Shown: positions 15,924-25,097, numbered from the stretch's first letter. The stretch is 64,000 nucleotides of DNA from Candidatus Eisenbacteria bacterium (GCA_018831195.1 JAHJDP010000012.1:1-64000), one strand, 5' to 3'. Made by a program: numbers and translations. Notes: generated by a model from the sequence alone, not told the origin.

Positions 15924-17954
15924 CTAGAAGGGATCGAAGATCCTGAGCATCATCAGGATGATCGAGATGGCGATAAGACCAAGTGCGTAATTCTGGAACC
16001 GTCCCGTCTGAACCCTTCGAAGAACGCCTCCAAAAGCCTTAACAGAATAACCAACACCATTGACGAGCCCATCGATCACCTTGAGATCGAATCGACCGAT
16101 GAAAAATGAAAGGACACGGGTCAACCAAGCGCTGCCGTTGACCATGCCATCAATAATCTTCAGATCGAACCGGCCCATCCCACGGCTGATCGCAAGAAGC
16201 GGTCTCACGAAGGCAACCGAGTAAAATTCATCAAAGTAATATTTCCGCGACAGCAAAATGTACAGGGGTCGCAAGCGTGCACCCCAGGCTTCCGCGGAAA
16301 GCAATTTCCGGCCGTACATGAGCCATGAGAAAAGAATGCCGATGAGGACAACGGCGATACCGCCGAACATCGCCACATAATGGGCAAGGTGCTCTGTGTG
16401 CCCGCCGGCATGGGCCGCCGCTTCACCGGCCGCCGCGCCGTGCGCCGCCTCTGTTATGGCATGCGCCGCGCCCTCTCCCCCCGCATACAATCCCATCTGC
16501 GGAACCTGAACCAACTTTTCAAACCACCCGCCCCAAGCCGAAACAATCGACAAGATGGCCAGCAAGGCCAGTGGAACCGTGATCACCCAGGGAGACTCAT
16601 GGGCATGATCGTATTTCTTCTGATCCCGAGGACTACCGAGGAAGGTCAGGAAAATGATCCTGAACATATAGAAGGCCGTGATACCGGCTCCCAGCAGGAG
16701 CAGGATAAAGATGACCATATGGGCGGGGTTTTCAAGACCGAAGACCAGCGCCGCCGCCAGAATCTTGTCTTTGCTGAAGAAGCCGGAGAAGGGCGGGATA
16801 CCGGAGATCGCGATCGTCGCAATCAAAAATGTCCAGAAGGTGATCGGCATCTTTTTGCGCAAGCCACCCATCTCCGGCATCTCTTGTGTATGCAAGGCGT
16901 GGATGACACTGCCGGATCCGAGGAAAAGGAGTGACTTGAAATAGGCATGGGTCATCAGATGGAAGAGACCGGCCACCATACCGCCCACACCAAGGGCGGC
17001 GATCATGTACCCCAGCTGGCTGATGGTCGAATAAGCCAGCGCCTTTTTGATGTCGGTTTGTACAATCGCGACCGTTGCCCCCAGCATCGCCGTGACGAGA
17101 CCTATATAGGCGACGAGAAGAAGAGCATCGGGCGTCAGCATCGGGAAGAGACGGCCCACCATATAGACACCGGCGGCGACCATCGTCGCGGCATGAATCA
17201 AGGCGCTGACCGGGGTGGGGCCCTCCATCGCATCGGGCAGCCAGACGTGCAGCGGGAACTGGGCGCTCTTGCCGACTGCGCCGCCGAAAAGGAACATGCC
17301 GGCTACGGTGAGCCGGGTGCCGGAGATGGCGCCATGCGCCACGGCGTTGAAAATCTCATGAAAGTTAAAGGTTCCCAAGGATGAATAAATGATCATGATG
17401 CCGATGAACATAAAAACATCCCCGATGCGCGTCGTCAGGAATGCCTTTTTCCCGGCATCGGAAGCTGAATCCTTTTCATACCAAAAGCCGATCAAGAGGT
17501 AGGAAGAGAGGCCGACGAGTTCCCAAAAGACATAGAGGGCGATCAGATTATCGCAGAGAACAATGCCCAGCATCGAGAAAGTAAAGAGACCCAAATAACC
17601 GAAGTAGCGGCCGTATCTCTCATCCCCATGCATGTAGCCGATCGAATAGAGGTGGACGAGAGTGCTGACGACGGTGACGACCATCAACATGACAATCGTC
17701 AAGTTGTCGACCAGAAATCCCATTGCGACCTGCAAATCATTTAAATGGATCCAGCCCCAAGAATGAGTAAAGAGAAAATGGGGATCCATCCCACTTAGCA
17801 TGCGCGCAAAGATGGCCGCTGAGAGGATCAACGAAACCGCGACCAATCCGGTGGACAGCCAATCCCCCTTCCTTGGAAGGAAGCGCCCGAAGAAGATCTG
17901 GATCCCGAAGCCAAGCAGCGGCAAACATAGGATCAAGATGAGTGTATTGGACAT
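15924..17954 (-). CDS. nuoL: Complex I subunit L
   Basis: A 676-residue antiporter-like subunit with the family landmarks YSIGYMHGDERYGRYF, FFWELVGLSSYLLIGF-like TM5, SAQFPLHVWLPDAMEGPTPVSALIHA and KKALAYSTISQLGYM. Length is as expected, with a C-terminal lateral helix. Between the last core helices there is an Ala/His/Glu-rich loop (GAAHAITEAAHGAAAGEAAAHAGGHTE region, about 485-525). Near the C-terminus GRFDLKIIDGMVNG and GRFDLKVIDGLVNG form an imperfect duplicate, a pattern known in other NuoL proteins. Confidence 0.95.
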   Translation of the reverse strand: MSNTLILILCLPLLGFGIQIFFGRFLPRKGDWLSTGLVAVSLILSAAIFARMLSGMDPHFLFTHSWGWIHLNDLQVAMGFLVDNLTIVMLMVVTVVSTLVHLYSIGYMHGDERYGRYFGYLGLFTFSMLGIVLCDNLIALYVFWELVGLSSYLLIGFWYEKDSASDAGKKAFLTTRIGDVFMFIGIMIIYSSLGTFNFHEIFNAVAHGAISGTRLTVAGMFLFGGAVGKSAQFPLHVWLPDAMEGPTPVSALIHAATMVAAGVYMVGRLFPMLTPDALLLVAYIGLVTAMLGATVAIVQTDIKKALAYSTISQLGYMIAALGVGGMVAGLFHLMTHAYFKSLLFLGSGSVIHALHTQEMPEMGGLRKKMPITFWTFLIATIAISGIPPFSGFFSKDKILAAALVFGLENPAHMVIFILLLLGAGITAFYMFRIIFLTFLGSPRDQKKYDHAHESPWVITVPLALLAILSIVSAWGGWFEKLVQVPQMGLYAGGEGAAHAITEAAHGAAAGEAAAHAGGHTEHLAHYVAMFGGIAVVLIGILFSWLMYGRKLLSAEAWGARLRPLYILLSRKYYFDEFYSVAFVRPLLAISRGMGRFDLKIIDGMVNGSAWLTRVLSFFIGRFDLKVIDGLVNGVGYSVKAFGGVLRRVQTGRFQNYALGLIAISIILMMLRIFDPF

Positions 17955-18001
17955 ACTCCCCAGTTCCTCCCCGTCTTCTTCTTCATCCGCAAACCTCTGC
18001 C

Positions 18002-18307
18002 CTAGCCCTTCATCGAATCGACTTCATCAACATTGATATTATGATGGAGCCGGAAGATGTTGAGGATGATGGCAAGTGCGATGGCCGCCTCAGCCGCTGC
18101 AAGGACAATGACAAACAGCGCCACTACCTGGCCGTCGATCCCCGGGCCCAAATAGCGCGCAAAGGCTATGAAATTGATGTTGGCCGAGTTCAATATCAAC
18201 TCGATCCCCATTAGAATCATGACGGCGTTTCTTCGCGTCAGGACCGTATAGACTCCCAATACGAACAAGATCGCGCCAACGCTGAGGTAGGATTGAAGAC
18301 CGATCAT
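18002..18307 (-). CDS. nuoK: Complex I subunit K
   Basis: A 101-residue subunit with three helices, the usual length. The conserved glutamates of the E-channel are in LMGIELILNSANINF (about 36) and LAAAEAAIALAI (about 72). Its ATG overlaps the nuoJ stop (ATGA at 18304-18307), so the two are translationally coupled. Confidence 0.95.
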   Translation of the reverse strand: MIGLQSYLSVGAILFVLGVYTVLTRRNAVMILMGIELILNSANINFIAFARYLGPGIDGQVVALFVIVLAAAEAAIALAIILNIFRLHHNINVDEVDSMKG

Positions 18308-18804
18308 GATTCTTTCTCCGTCCGGGCCAAAAGCGCCGCTCCCATCAGCACACCTAGGAGGAGGATGGAAACAACTTCAAATGGCAGCAAGTAATCGGTC
18401 ATAATCTGCTTGCCGAGTTCCGGCGCCGTGGGCGTCCACACTTTCTCTTCCACGACAGACCATGGCGTTGCATAAATCATAACCAGCAGGATGGCCAGCA
18501 AGGCGGCGCAAAGAATCGCGGCGGGAAGCCTCTGCACGGCCGCGCCCTTCATATCGATCTTGCCGATTCGCTGGGTCAGCATGACGCCGAACAACAACAG
18601 CACGAGAATCCCACCGACATAGACCATGATCTGCGCACCGGCGATAAAATCGGCCTGAAGTAGAACGTACAATCCCGCCACGCCGCAAAAAGTGACCAGC
18701 AACGAGAAAACGGCATGGATGATGCGGGGCGTAAAGGCCACGACAATCCCGGAAAAAACAGCCAGGAGTCCGAAAACCAAGAAAATGATATCCCGTAGCT
18801 CCAC
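18304..18804 (-). CDS. nuoJ: Complex I subunit J
   Basis: A 166-residue membrane subunit with five helices. The conserved TM3 segment QADFIAGAQIMVYVGGILVLLLFGVMLTQRIG (part, about 51-80) contains the pi-bulge region. It sits between nuoI, 9 bases upstream, and nuoK, with a four-base overlap. Confidence 0.93.
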   Translation of the reverse strand: MELRDIIFLVFGLLAVFSGIVVAFTPRIIHAVFSLLVTFCGVAGLYVLLQADFIAGAQIMVYVGGILVLLLFGVMLTQRIGKIDMKGAAVQRLPAAILCAALLAILLVMIYATPWSVVEEKVWTPTAPELGKQIMTDYLLPFEVVSILLLGVLMGAALLARTEKES

Positions 18805-18813
18805 AGCTCCCCC

Positions 18814-19464
18814 CTACTCAATCTTCCCACCGGCGCCCTCATCACCGCCGGTTTTCTTCGCCTGATCTGATGACGCCGGCGGAGATGTTTGCCCCTGCAC
18901 CCTGGTAGCCGTTCCCTCTTCCTTCACTTCGGCTTCCGTGGCTGCTTGCGCCGCGGCCGCTTTGGCCGCCTTTTCTTTGGCTGCGGATTCGGCGTCGCGT
19001 TCGGCCGCCTGCTTATCGGCTTCGGTGGCGAAGTAACGCCACATCCCCTTCCGCTCGGGAACAGCGAGCTCAAAATCGTGACTCATCGTGAGGCAATGTG
19101 TCGGACAGGGTTCGGTGCAAAGTCCGCAGACCATGCATTCAGAATTATTCACGTCATACTGTATCACCCAAAGCTTAAGCGGCGTCCCATCTGATGCTTG
19201 CCCGACGTTTTCCTTCGCCCGCTTAACGGTTTGGATATGGATGCAACTGATCGGACAGGCCCTCACGCAGGCGCTGCACCCGGTGCAATCCTCAATCCGA
19301 TTATGAAGAATGCCGCGGAATCGTTCCGCGATCGGCGGCATCACCTCTGGATACATCTCCGTCACCGGTTTTGTAAAGGCATTCTTCCCGGTGACCTTCA
19401 TCCCGATGAGAGTTGAGGCAATAGCCTGATAAATGTTTGTGAAATATCTCTTCCCCGCACTCAT
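18814..19464 (-). CDS. nuoI: Complex I subunit I with long charged tail
   Basis: A 216-residue peripheral subunit carrying two [4Fe-4S] clusters: CTGCSACVRACP (about 60-71) and CMVCGLCTEPCP (about 110-121). It passes electrons to NuoB. The N-terminus has the amphipathic membrane-associated helix of the family. After about residue 145 there is an unusual tail of some 70 residues rich in Ala, Glu, Lys and Thr (AAERDAESAAKEKAAKAAAA and onward) that normal NuoI (about 150-180 residues) lacks. The cluster ligands are complete. Confidence 0.93.
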   Translation of the reverse strand: MSAGKRYFTNIYQAIASTLIGMKVTGKNAFTKPVTEMYPEVMPPIAERFRGILHNRIEDCTGCSACVRACPISCIHIQTVKRAKENVGQASDGTPLKLWVIQYDVNNSECMVCGLCTEPCPTHCLTMSHDFELAVPERKGMWRYFATEADKQAAERDAESAAKEKAAKAAAAQAATEAEVKEEGTATRVQGQTSPPASSDQAKKTGGDEGAGGKIE

Positions 19465-19474
19465 ATCGCCACCC

Positions 19475-20527
19475 TCAAAACACCAGCATTTGGAGGCCCA
19501 CCGCCAACATCAGGATAAAGGAGGCGGGAATCAAAACTTTCCAACAGACATACATCAGTTGGTCCACCCTCAACCGGGGAAGGGTCCACCGCAACCACAT
19601 CATTATAAGAATGAGGATGAAGGTCTTTATAAGGAAGTTGATCAATCCCGGAATGGGCAGAAGATGATGCGGGAGAATTCCCGAACCGCCGCCCAGGAAC
19701 GCGGCCGCCGCTATTGCGGCCACAACGAACATATTCGCGAATTCCGCAAGAAAAAAGAGGGCGAACTTCATACCGCTGTATTCGGTGTTGTACCCCCCGA
19801 CCAGCTCGGATTCAGCTTCCGGCAGATCAAACGGCGTCCGGTTAATTTCGGCCAGTGAAGCTATGAAATAGACAATCGCGCTCAGGAAAAGGAAGGGTGA
19901 CCGGAAAATGTTCCATTTCCAGATCCCCCCTTCTTGGAAAGCCGACATCTCAGTGAGACTCAGAGAGCCGACAAACATAATCACTCCGATCAAACTCAAG
20001 GCGACCGGGATCTCATAAGAAACTATCTGGGAGGCGGCGCGCATGGCTCCGTAGAGGGACCATTTATTGTTCGATGCCCAGCCACCCATGATGATACCTA
20101 CAACGCCGAGGGAGGATATCGCGAGAACATAAAAAACGCCGATGTTCAGGTCAGCCGCCGCCAAATTCGAACCAAAGGCGAGGGCTGCAAAGGAAGCAAA
20201 AGTCGCCGTCATGACAATGATCGGCGCGACTGTGAAGAGCAGGCGGTCCGCCTCTTTCGGAATGAGATCCTCTTTTGTTATGAGCTTGAGCGAATCGGCG
20301 ATGGTCTGAGCCCACCCGAATTTGCCTCCGACATAGATCGGTCCGTACCGGCTCTGTATCCTCGCGGCGACCTTCCGCTCGAGCCAGACAAGATAGAGCC
20401 CAAGGAAAGCCAGCCAGGCCAAGAGAACCACCGCCCAAAACAGCATGGACAGGGCATAGACCAGATTCGGCGGCATGCCCCCGAAAATGGTGTAGGTGGC
20501 CATCAATTGATCAGCCCACTCTTTCAC
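19475..20527 (-). CDS. nuoH: Complex I subunit H
   Basis: A 350-residue membrane subunit joining the quinone site to the pumps, with eight helices. Landmarks are LVWLERKVAARIQSRYGP (about 48), LKLITKEDLIPKEADRLLF, the loop AEINRTPFDLPEAESELVGGYNTEYSGMKFA (part) and the C-terminal RVDQLMYVCWKVLIP. The start is GTG at 20525-20527 with AAGGAG nine bases before it. All acidic residues of the E-channel segment appear present. Confidence 0.95.
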   Translation of the reverse strand: MKEWADQLMATYTIFGGMPPNLVYALSMLFWAVVLLAWLAFLGLYLVWLERKVAARIQSRYGPIYVGGKFGWAQTIADSLKLITKEDLIPKEADRLLFTVAPIIVMTATFASFAALAFGSNLAAADLNIGVFYVLAISSLGVVGIIMGGWASNNKWSLYGAMRAASQIVSYEIPVALSLIGVIMFVGSLSLTEMSAFQEGGIWKWNIFRSPFLFLSAIVYFIASLAEINRTPFDLPEAESELVGGYNTEYSGMKFALFFLAEFANMFVVAAIAAAAFLGGGSGILPHHLLPIPGLINFLIKTFILILIMMWLRWTLPRLRVDQLMYVCWKVLIPASFILMLAVGLQMLVF

Positions 20528-20572
20528 CCCGTTTGCTCCCTTCCCCTATCCTCTCCCGCGAAGGAGACGAAC

Positions 20573-21787
20573 TTAACGATCGACATCCCCCAGAACAATA
20601 TCGATAGAACCGATAATGGCCACCAGGTCCGCCAGCATCACACCCGGAGCAATGGCCTGAAGGATGGCCAGATTGGCAAAACTCGCCGACCGGGCTTTGC
20701 ACCGGTAAGCCTTTGCCGATCCGTCACTGATGATGTAGTAACCCATCTCACCCCGGGGATTCTCGACCCGCACATAGACCTCGCCCTTCGGCGGCTTGAT
20801 GATCTTCGGTATATTCTCCGCGATGGCCGCGCCGGCCGGAATACGCTCGATGGCCTGGCGGATGATTTTGCACGATTCCTTCATCTCGCGCATCCGGACG
20901 ATGTACCGGTCCCAACAATCACCGAGCTGCCCCTGAGCGCCCGTTCCGACCGGGATATTAAAATCAAAACGATCGTATATTGAATAGGGATCATTCTTCC
21001 GCAGATCCCATTTCATTCCCGATCCCCTCAACATCGGTCCGGTGAGACCATAGTTGATAGCCATATCCAACGGAATGACGCCGACATTGGCGGTGCGTTC
21101 GATGAAGATTTTGTTATACGAAAGAAGGTTATCATAATCGATCAGCTTGGGTTCGAAGTAATCGACGAAGTCGCGGATCATGTCGATCATCTTCGGTGTG
21201 AGATCGCCGCTGACGCCGCCGATGCGATAATAATTGTATGTTAGGCGGGCTCCACAAACAGCTTCAAAAATATTTAAGATAACCTCCCGTTCACGGAAGG
21301 CATAGATGATCGGTGTCACGGCGCCCAAATCCAATGCATAGGAACCAAAGGAGACAAGGTGAGAAGCGATCCGGCCCAATTCGGCGATAATCACGCGAAT
21401 ATACTCGGCTCTCTCCGGTACTTCGAGTCCCATCAGTTTTTCCACGGCAAGCGCATAGCCGTGATTGCAATTCATTGAAGCGAGATAATCCATCCGGTCG
21501 GTGTAGGGCATGGTTCCGGGATAGCCGACCAATTCACTGCATTTTTCAAAACACCGATGTAGATAACCGATGAAGGGCCGGGCCTTTTTTATGATCTCCC
21601 CATCCGTAGTGATTTCCACCCTCAGAACGCCGTGGGTGGACGGATGCTGCGGGCCCATATTGATGAGCATCTCATCGGTTCCAAAATCCTCTGGGGATTG
21701 AGGAACCCGCGATGGGTTGAACTCCAAGGTCTTCGTATCAACCTTAGGGCTTGTTTGTGACGCCTCGATAGGTTTCCGGGGTAACAT
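20573..21787 (-). CDS. nuoD: Complex I subunit D (49 kDa type)
   Basis: A 404-residue hydrophilic subunit lining the quinone site with NuoB. LINMGPQHPSTHGVLR (about 41-56) and the quinone-site histidine in it are intact, as are GYLHRCFEK, DRMDYLASMNCNHGYALAVE and the C-terminal LGDVDR. The start at 21787 has AAGGAAGG just upstream and overlaps nuoC by 44 bases; this gives about 38 residues before the conserved core, longer than most. Confidence 0.94.
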   Translation of the reverse strand: MLPRKPIEASQTSPKVDTKTLEFNPSRVPQSPEDFGTDEMLINMGPQHPSTHGVLRVEITTDGEIIKKARPFIGYLHRCFEKCSELVGYPGTMPYTDRMDYLASMNCNHGYALAVEKLMGLEVPERAEYIRVIIAELGRIASHLVSFGSYALDLGAVTPIIYAFREREVILNIFEAVCGARLTYNYYRIGGVSGDLTPKMIDMIRDFVDYFEPKLIDYDNLLSYNKIFIERTANVGVIPLDMAINYGLTGPMLRGSGMKWDLRKNDPYSIYDRFDFNIPVGTGAQGQLGDCWDRYIVRMREMKESCKIIRQAIERIPAGAAIAENIPKIIKPPKGEVYVRVENPRGEMGYYIISDGSAKAYRCKARSASFANLAILQAIAPGVMLADLVAIIGSIDIVLGDVDR

Positions 21788-22223
21788 AATCCTTCCTTAA
21801 CGGATGGCCTTCCCAATCAAAAGGCAACAGAATCCTTCTCAAGTCGGGGTGCCCTTCGAACATGATTCCAAAGAGGTCGTAGACCTCTCGCTCCTGCCAA
21901 TTGGCAAAGTTATAGACCGAGGTCACGGAGGGAATCCTGGGATCATCCCTCGGGGTGTCAACCTTGAGAACGAATTTGAGATTATATTCGAAGGAGTAGA
22001 GATGGTAGACAACCTGAAGCATCTTCTCCTTGGGCCAATCGACACCCGCAAGATTCATCATCGACACGAAGCAGAGTTCCGGATCATCATGCATCAAACG
22101 GCAGACATCGACAATATGCTTGCTGTCGATCTTCGCCCATGGATCGAACGTATCCCCTTCGTAAGCCAAGACGGCTCCAGGGATTAATTGTTCTATCTTA
22201 TCGCGAATCTCGTTCGGACCCAT
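21744..22223 (-). CDS. nuoC: Complex I subunit C (30 kDa type)
   Basis: A hydrophilic subunit of about 159 residues from the ATG at 22223, which has GGGGAGG ten bases upstream; a TTG at 22256 is less likely. The family segments FANWQEREVYDLFGIMFEGHPDLRRILLP (part) and WEGHPLRKDYV are clear. It is separate from nuoD, not fused, although their coding regions overlap by 44 bases. Confidence 0.93.
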   Translation of the reverse strand: MGPNEIRDKIEQLIPGAVLAYEGDTFDPWAKIDSKHIVDVCRLMHDDPELCFVSMMNLAGVDWPKEKMLQVVYHLYSFEYNLKFVLKVDTPRDDPRIPSVTSVYNFANWQEREVYDLFGIMFEGHPDLRRILLPFDWEGHPLRKDYVTPETYRGVTNKP

Positions 22224-22277
22224 GCCGTGACCGCCTCCCCTCGCCCACAACAACAAAATATACTGCCGTCTTGACGG

Positions 22278-22811
22278 CTAGCCCTGTATGACCACCGGTT
22301 CGTATTTATCCCTGTCTCCGCGGCCGGAACGGACAAGCCCCATCTTCTTCACCATCTTCTGGAGTGTGAGAAGCCCGTCCAGGAGCGCCTCTGGCCGTGG
22401 CGGACAACCGGTGATATAAACATCCACCGGTATAATTTTGTCGACACCCTTCAACACGGAATAACCGTGATCGACATACGGCCCGCCTGAATTGGCGCAG
22501 CTTCCCATGGAGATGACATACTTGGGTTCCGACATCTGGTCATAGAGACGCTTGATTCTCGACGCCATCTGATGCGTCACCGTCCCGGACACAATCATGA
22601 CATCGGCCTGTCTGGGAGAAGGTCGAAAGGGACCGGATCCGAAACGGTCAATGTCAAAACGGGCCATACCGGTCGCCATCATCTCGATGGCGCAACAGGC
22701 CAAACCAAACGTCAGCGGCCAAAGACTATTACCCCGTCCCCAACCTACCGCGGCTTCCAAGGATGTCAGCAGGACATTACCCTCAGTGCTTCTGAGGTCG
22801 GTTTCTCTCAC
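22278..22811 (-). CDS. nuoB: Complex I subunit B (N2 cluster)
   Basis: A 177-residue subunit holding the terminal cluster N2. The adjacent cysteines are in LACCAIEMM, with further ligands in [12 protein letters not shown] and [11 protein letters not shown]. It overlaps nuoA by four bases (ATGA at 22808-22811). Length and motifs are standard. Confidence 0.95.
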   Translation of the reverse strand: MRETDLRSTEGNVLLTSLEAAVGWGRGNSLWPLTFGLACCAIEMMATGMARFDIDRFGSGPFRPSPRQADVMIVSGTVTHQMASRIKRLYDQMSEPKYVISMGSCANSGGPYVDHGYSVLKGVDKIIPVDVYITGCPPRPEALLDGLLTLQKMVKKMGLVRSGRGDRDKYEPVVIQG

Positions 22812-23248
22812 AACCCAGTCACCTCACCTGCCCCCGCGTCGGGAACGGAGGGCCTTTGCCCCGGTCCGGTGATGGCCGGATCGGGTTTTACCCATTCCAG
22901 ATCGCCCCTCTTCCAGACATAGGCCAGCCCGAGAAAGAGAAGACCCAGGAAAACCAACATCTCAACGAATGCGAAGAGCCCGAGAGACTTGAATGCGGTA
23001 GCCCAGGGATAAAGAAGCACAACTTCCACATCGAAAATAACGAAAATTAAAGCCACCACATAAAACCGGACATTGAATTTAACCCAGGGAGATCCGACCG
23101 GTTGCTCCCCGCATTCATAGGCGATACCCTTGAATTGCGCCGGTCGTGAAGGGCGGATGAGCCAGGAGAGAAAAAGAACACCACCGGAAAAAACCAGACC
23201 AAGGAGAATAAAAACCAAAGCTGTGGCAAAATTGAACTCCATACGCAC
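22808..23248 (-). CDS. nuoA: Complex I subunit A
   Basis: A 146-residue membrane subunit with three helices. The family segment [44 protein letters not shown] (in part, about 40-83) includes the conserved cysteine in the loop lining the quinone cavity. It is first in the nuo cluster. The C-terminus is extended by about 20 Pro/Gly-rich residues. Confidence 0.94.
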   Translation of the reverse strand: MRMEFNFATALVFILLGLVFSGGVLFLSWLIRPSRPAQFKGIAYECGEQPVGSPWVKFNVRFYVVALIFVIFDVEVVLLYPWATAFKSLGLFAFVEMLVFLGLLFLGLAYVWKRGDLEWVKPDPAITGPGQRPSVPDAGAGEVTGL

Positions 23249-23311
23249 CCCACACTGCGTGATCCCATCACCACTGTGTACCCTGCGGTTTCAGCGTGCC
23301 CCCACGACCTC

Positions 23312-23340
23312 AGGCTATGACGCCCCCGCAAAAGTGTCAA
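23312..23340 (-). promoter_or_regulatory. Probable nuo operon promoter
   Basis: On the minus strand TTGACA (23335-23340) is followed by a 17-base spacer and TAGCCT (23312-23317), 63 bases before the nuoA start. The -35 box is perfect and the -10 box weak. Confidence 0.45.
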
Positions 23341-23389
23341 CGTGAAGATCACTCCAAAAGAATCCAAGGAGGATGGAATTAAGAACTCC

Positions 23390-23899
23390 ATGACCCGATC
23401 GATGCCGCCCATCAAGATACCATCGGAACGAAATCCCTTGTTTGTCGTGCTGGATAATATTCGCTCGGTCTATAATGTGGGTTCGATCTTTCGAACTTCC
23501 GATGCGGCGAGAATTTCCCATCTCTACCTCTGTGGAATGACGGCCTACCCCCCTCATCCAAAAATCGATAAAACGGCATTGGGAGCCATTTCTCATGTCC
23601 CCTGGTCGCATCATGTCGATGCGTGTGATGTTGTCCGGGAACTCAAGCAACAAGGTTTTCCGATTTGGGCCTGTGAGACAGGCGCCCTGTCACAAAATTA
23701 TCTGGAGTCTCCCTACCCCAGTCCGCTGGTTCTAGTCTTCGGTCATGAAGTCATTGGAATCAATCCTCTGATCCTCACCTTGGCTGAGAAGCAAATAGAG
23801 ATTCCCATGGCGGGACATAAAAGCAGCCTGAATGTCGCAACAGCTTACGGGATTATACTTTTTGAGGTTCTACGGCAGTACCGAAGTGAACCAGGATGA
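23390..23899 (+). CDS. SpoU/TrmH-family RNA ribose methyltransferase
   Basis: A SAM-dependent 2'-O-ribose methylase with the trefoil-knot fold, about 169 residues. The three family motifs are present: LDNIRSVYNVGSIFRTSDA (catalytic Asn/Arg), LVFGHEVIGI and IPMAGHKSSLNVATAYGI. The RNA target is not evident. The start is uncertain: ATG at 23390 lies 17 bases from AGGAGG, while an in-frame ATT near 23375 is better spaced; a GTG at 23342 has no ribosome binding site. Its 3' end overlaps the convergent phosphatase gene by 47 bases. Confidence 0.85.
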   Translation: MTRSMPPIKIPSERNPLFVVLDNIRSVYNVGSIFRTSDAARISHLYLCGMTAYPPHPKIDKTALGAISHVPWSHHVDACDVVRELKQQGFPIWACETGALSQNYLESPYPSPLVLVFGHEVIGINPLILTLAEKQIEIPMAGHKSSLNVATAYGIILFEVLRQYRSEPG

Positions 23900-24644
23900 C
23901 CGTGATGTTATCGGGGGCTCCCCGCTCATTGGCGATGTTAACCAGAGCCCGCGCCGCCTTTTCCGGCGATTTACCTTTGACAATACCGGCAAATTCCCTT
24001 GGATGGACGACTCGAATGAGGCCGTCGGAACAGATAAGGTAATCTCTCTCCTCCGCCGGCGCCGGCCCCAGATCCATGGTATCGACACGGGCCACATCTC
24101 CAGCCCCGATACTCCGCGTTAAAACATGACTCAACGGATGGGTTTCAAGATCTTCGCTGTCAATGACACCGGCTTCCATTTGCTCGTAAGCGAGGGTGTG
24201 GTCCTTCGTCAGACATGTCACCTGAGGTTCTGTATCGATTAAATTCAACGCGTAGAGTCGTGAATCGCCGACATGCCCTGCATACAAGTGATCCTGAGCC
24301 ATGATAAGGGCGGTCAAGGTCGTACCCATCCCGCTGAGCTTGGGATCATCCTCCATCCCCTTCCGGATCATCGCATGAACTTCCTGAAATGTCTGTGTGA
24401 TGATCGCGGAGGCTTCCCCGAGTGGAAAAATCTTGCAGGCCGTTAATATCTTTTCCAGACCTTTGACGGCGAGCCGGCTGGCCTGATCCCCACCCGGGTG
24501 TCCGCCCATACCGTCGGCTACAGCAAAAATGGCCTGAATGGGTGGCGCCGACTTGGTCGCGTACCAAGTTAAACAGGAATCCTCGTTCTTTGAACGAACC
24601 TGCCCGCGATCTGTATGGAAACCCCATTCGATTTTCAGCGCCAT
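23853..24644 (-). CDS. PP2C-type serine/threonine phosphatase
   Basis: A 263-residue metal-dependent phosphatase of the Stp1/PrpC group, cytosolic, reversing Ser/Thr phosphorylation. Motifs in order: DRGQVRSKNEDS (about 12), FAVADGMGGHPGGDQAS (about 40), YAGHVGDSRLYAL (about 122), LTKDHTLAYE (about 143), LICSDGLIRVV (about 206) and APDNITVILVHF near the end, so all metal-binding aspartates are there. Its cognate kinase is not in the window. The 3' end overlaps the convergent methyltransferase gene by 47 bases. Confidence 0.9.
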   Translation of the reverse strand: MALKIEWGFHTDRGQVRSKNEDSCLTWYATKSAPPIQAIFAVADGMGGHPGGDQASRLAVKGLEKILTACKIFPLGEASAIITQTFQEVHAMIRKGMEDDPKLSGMGTTLTALIMAQDHLYAGHVGDSRLYALNLIDTEPQVTCLTKDHTLAYEQMEAGVIDSEDLETHPLSHVLTRSIGAGDVARVDTMDLGPAPAEERDYLICSDGLIRVVHPREFAGIVKGKSPEKAARALVNIANERGAPDNITVILVHFGTAVEPQKV

Positions 24645-24818
24645 GCCGATCCCTGGACCAATCTCCTGCCGGAGAGTTTCAAAGGCGGAATTCTATGAAT
24701 TATTTCAAGCGAACTTGATGAAAATAGCACGCGCCCGGTCGAATGTCCAACTCCGCTCGGCGGTCCTCTCATCTTTCACTCTTCCGGCATGGAGTCCAGC
24801 ACAATGGGCGACTCTTCT

Positions 24819-25097
24819 CTAATCCGTCCCCCTAAGCTCATTATCACCCTCTTCCCACTCTTCATCCTCCTCATCAATCTCCCATTCTTCATCGTCGTCT
24901 TCGTCATCATCATCCCATTCTTCATCGTCGTCTTCGTCGTCATCATCCCATTCGCCGTCGTCATCATCCCAATCGTCATTCGGCTCTTTGTCATTGTCGA
25001 CATCATCATCGAAATCCTCATCAAACCACTGATCCTCATCATCCTGCTTATCCATCGGCGATGCCGTTTTGAGAATCAACTCAACGGTCCTGGACAT
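24819..25097 (-). CDS. Hyperacidic small protein with EWDDDDEDDDE repeats
   Basis: A 92-residue protein starting MSRTVELILKTASPMDKQ; from about residue 18 it is almost entirely Asp, Glu and Trp. AGGAGGA lies seven bases before its ATG, so it is a real gene even though the antisense strand also has long open frames. Two copies of an 11-residue unit EWDDDDEDDDE are visible plus degenerate ones. The predicted pI is extremely low. The short N-terminal part could be a protein-binding helix. Function unknown; acidic tails of this type can bind divalent cations or basic proteins, but that is only an analogy. Confidence 0.7.
   Translation of the reverse strand: MSRTVELILKTASPMDKQDDEDQWFDEDFDDDVDNDKEPNDDWDDDDGEWDDDDEDDDEEWDDDDEDDDEEWEIDEEDEEWEEGDNELRGTD
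24883..24948. repeat. Two tandem 33-bp repeats
   Basis: Two adjacent 33-bp units (24883-24915 and 24916-24948) differ by a single base and encode the EWDDDDEDDDE units; a third unit starts at 24949 and then diverges. The near identity suggests a recent duplication. Confidence 0.85.

Noticed and set aside
15168..16109. 313-codon open frame on the plus strand
   Set aside because: Antisense to nuoM and nuoL; His/Glu/Asp-rich product typical of the complement of membrane-protein codons.
19934..20983. 349-codon open frame on the plus strand
   Set aside because: Antisense to nuoH and nuoD, which are certain.
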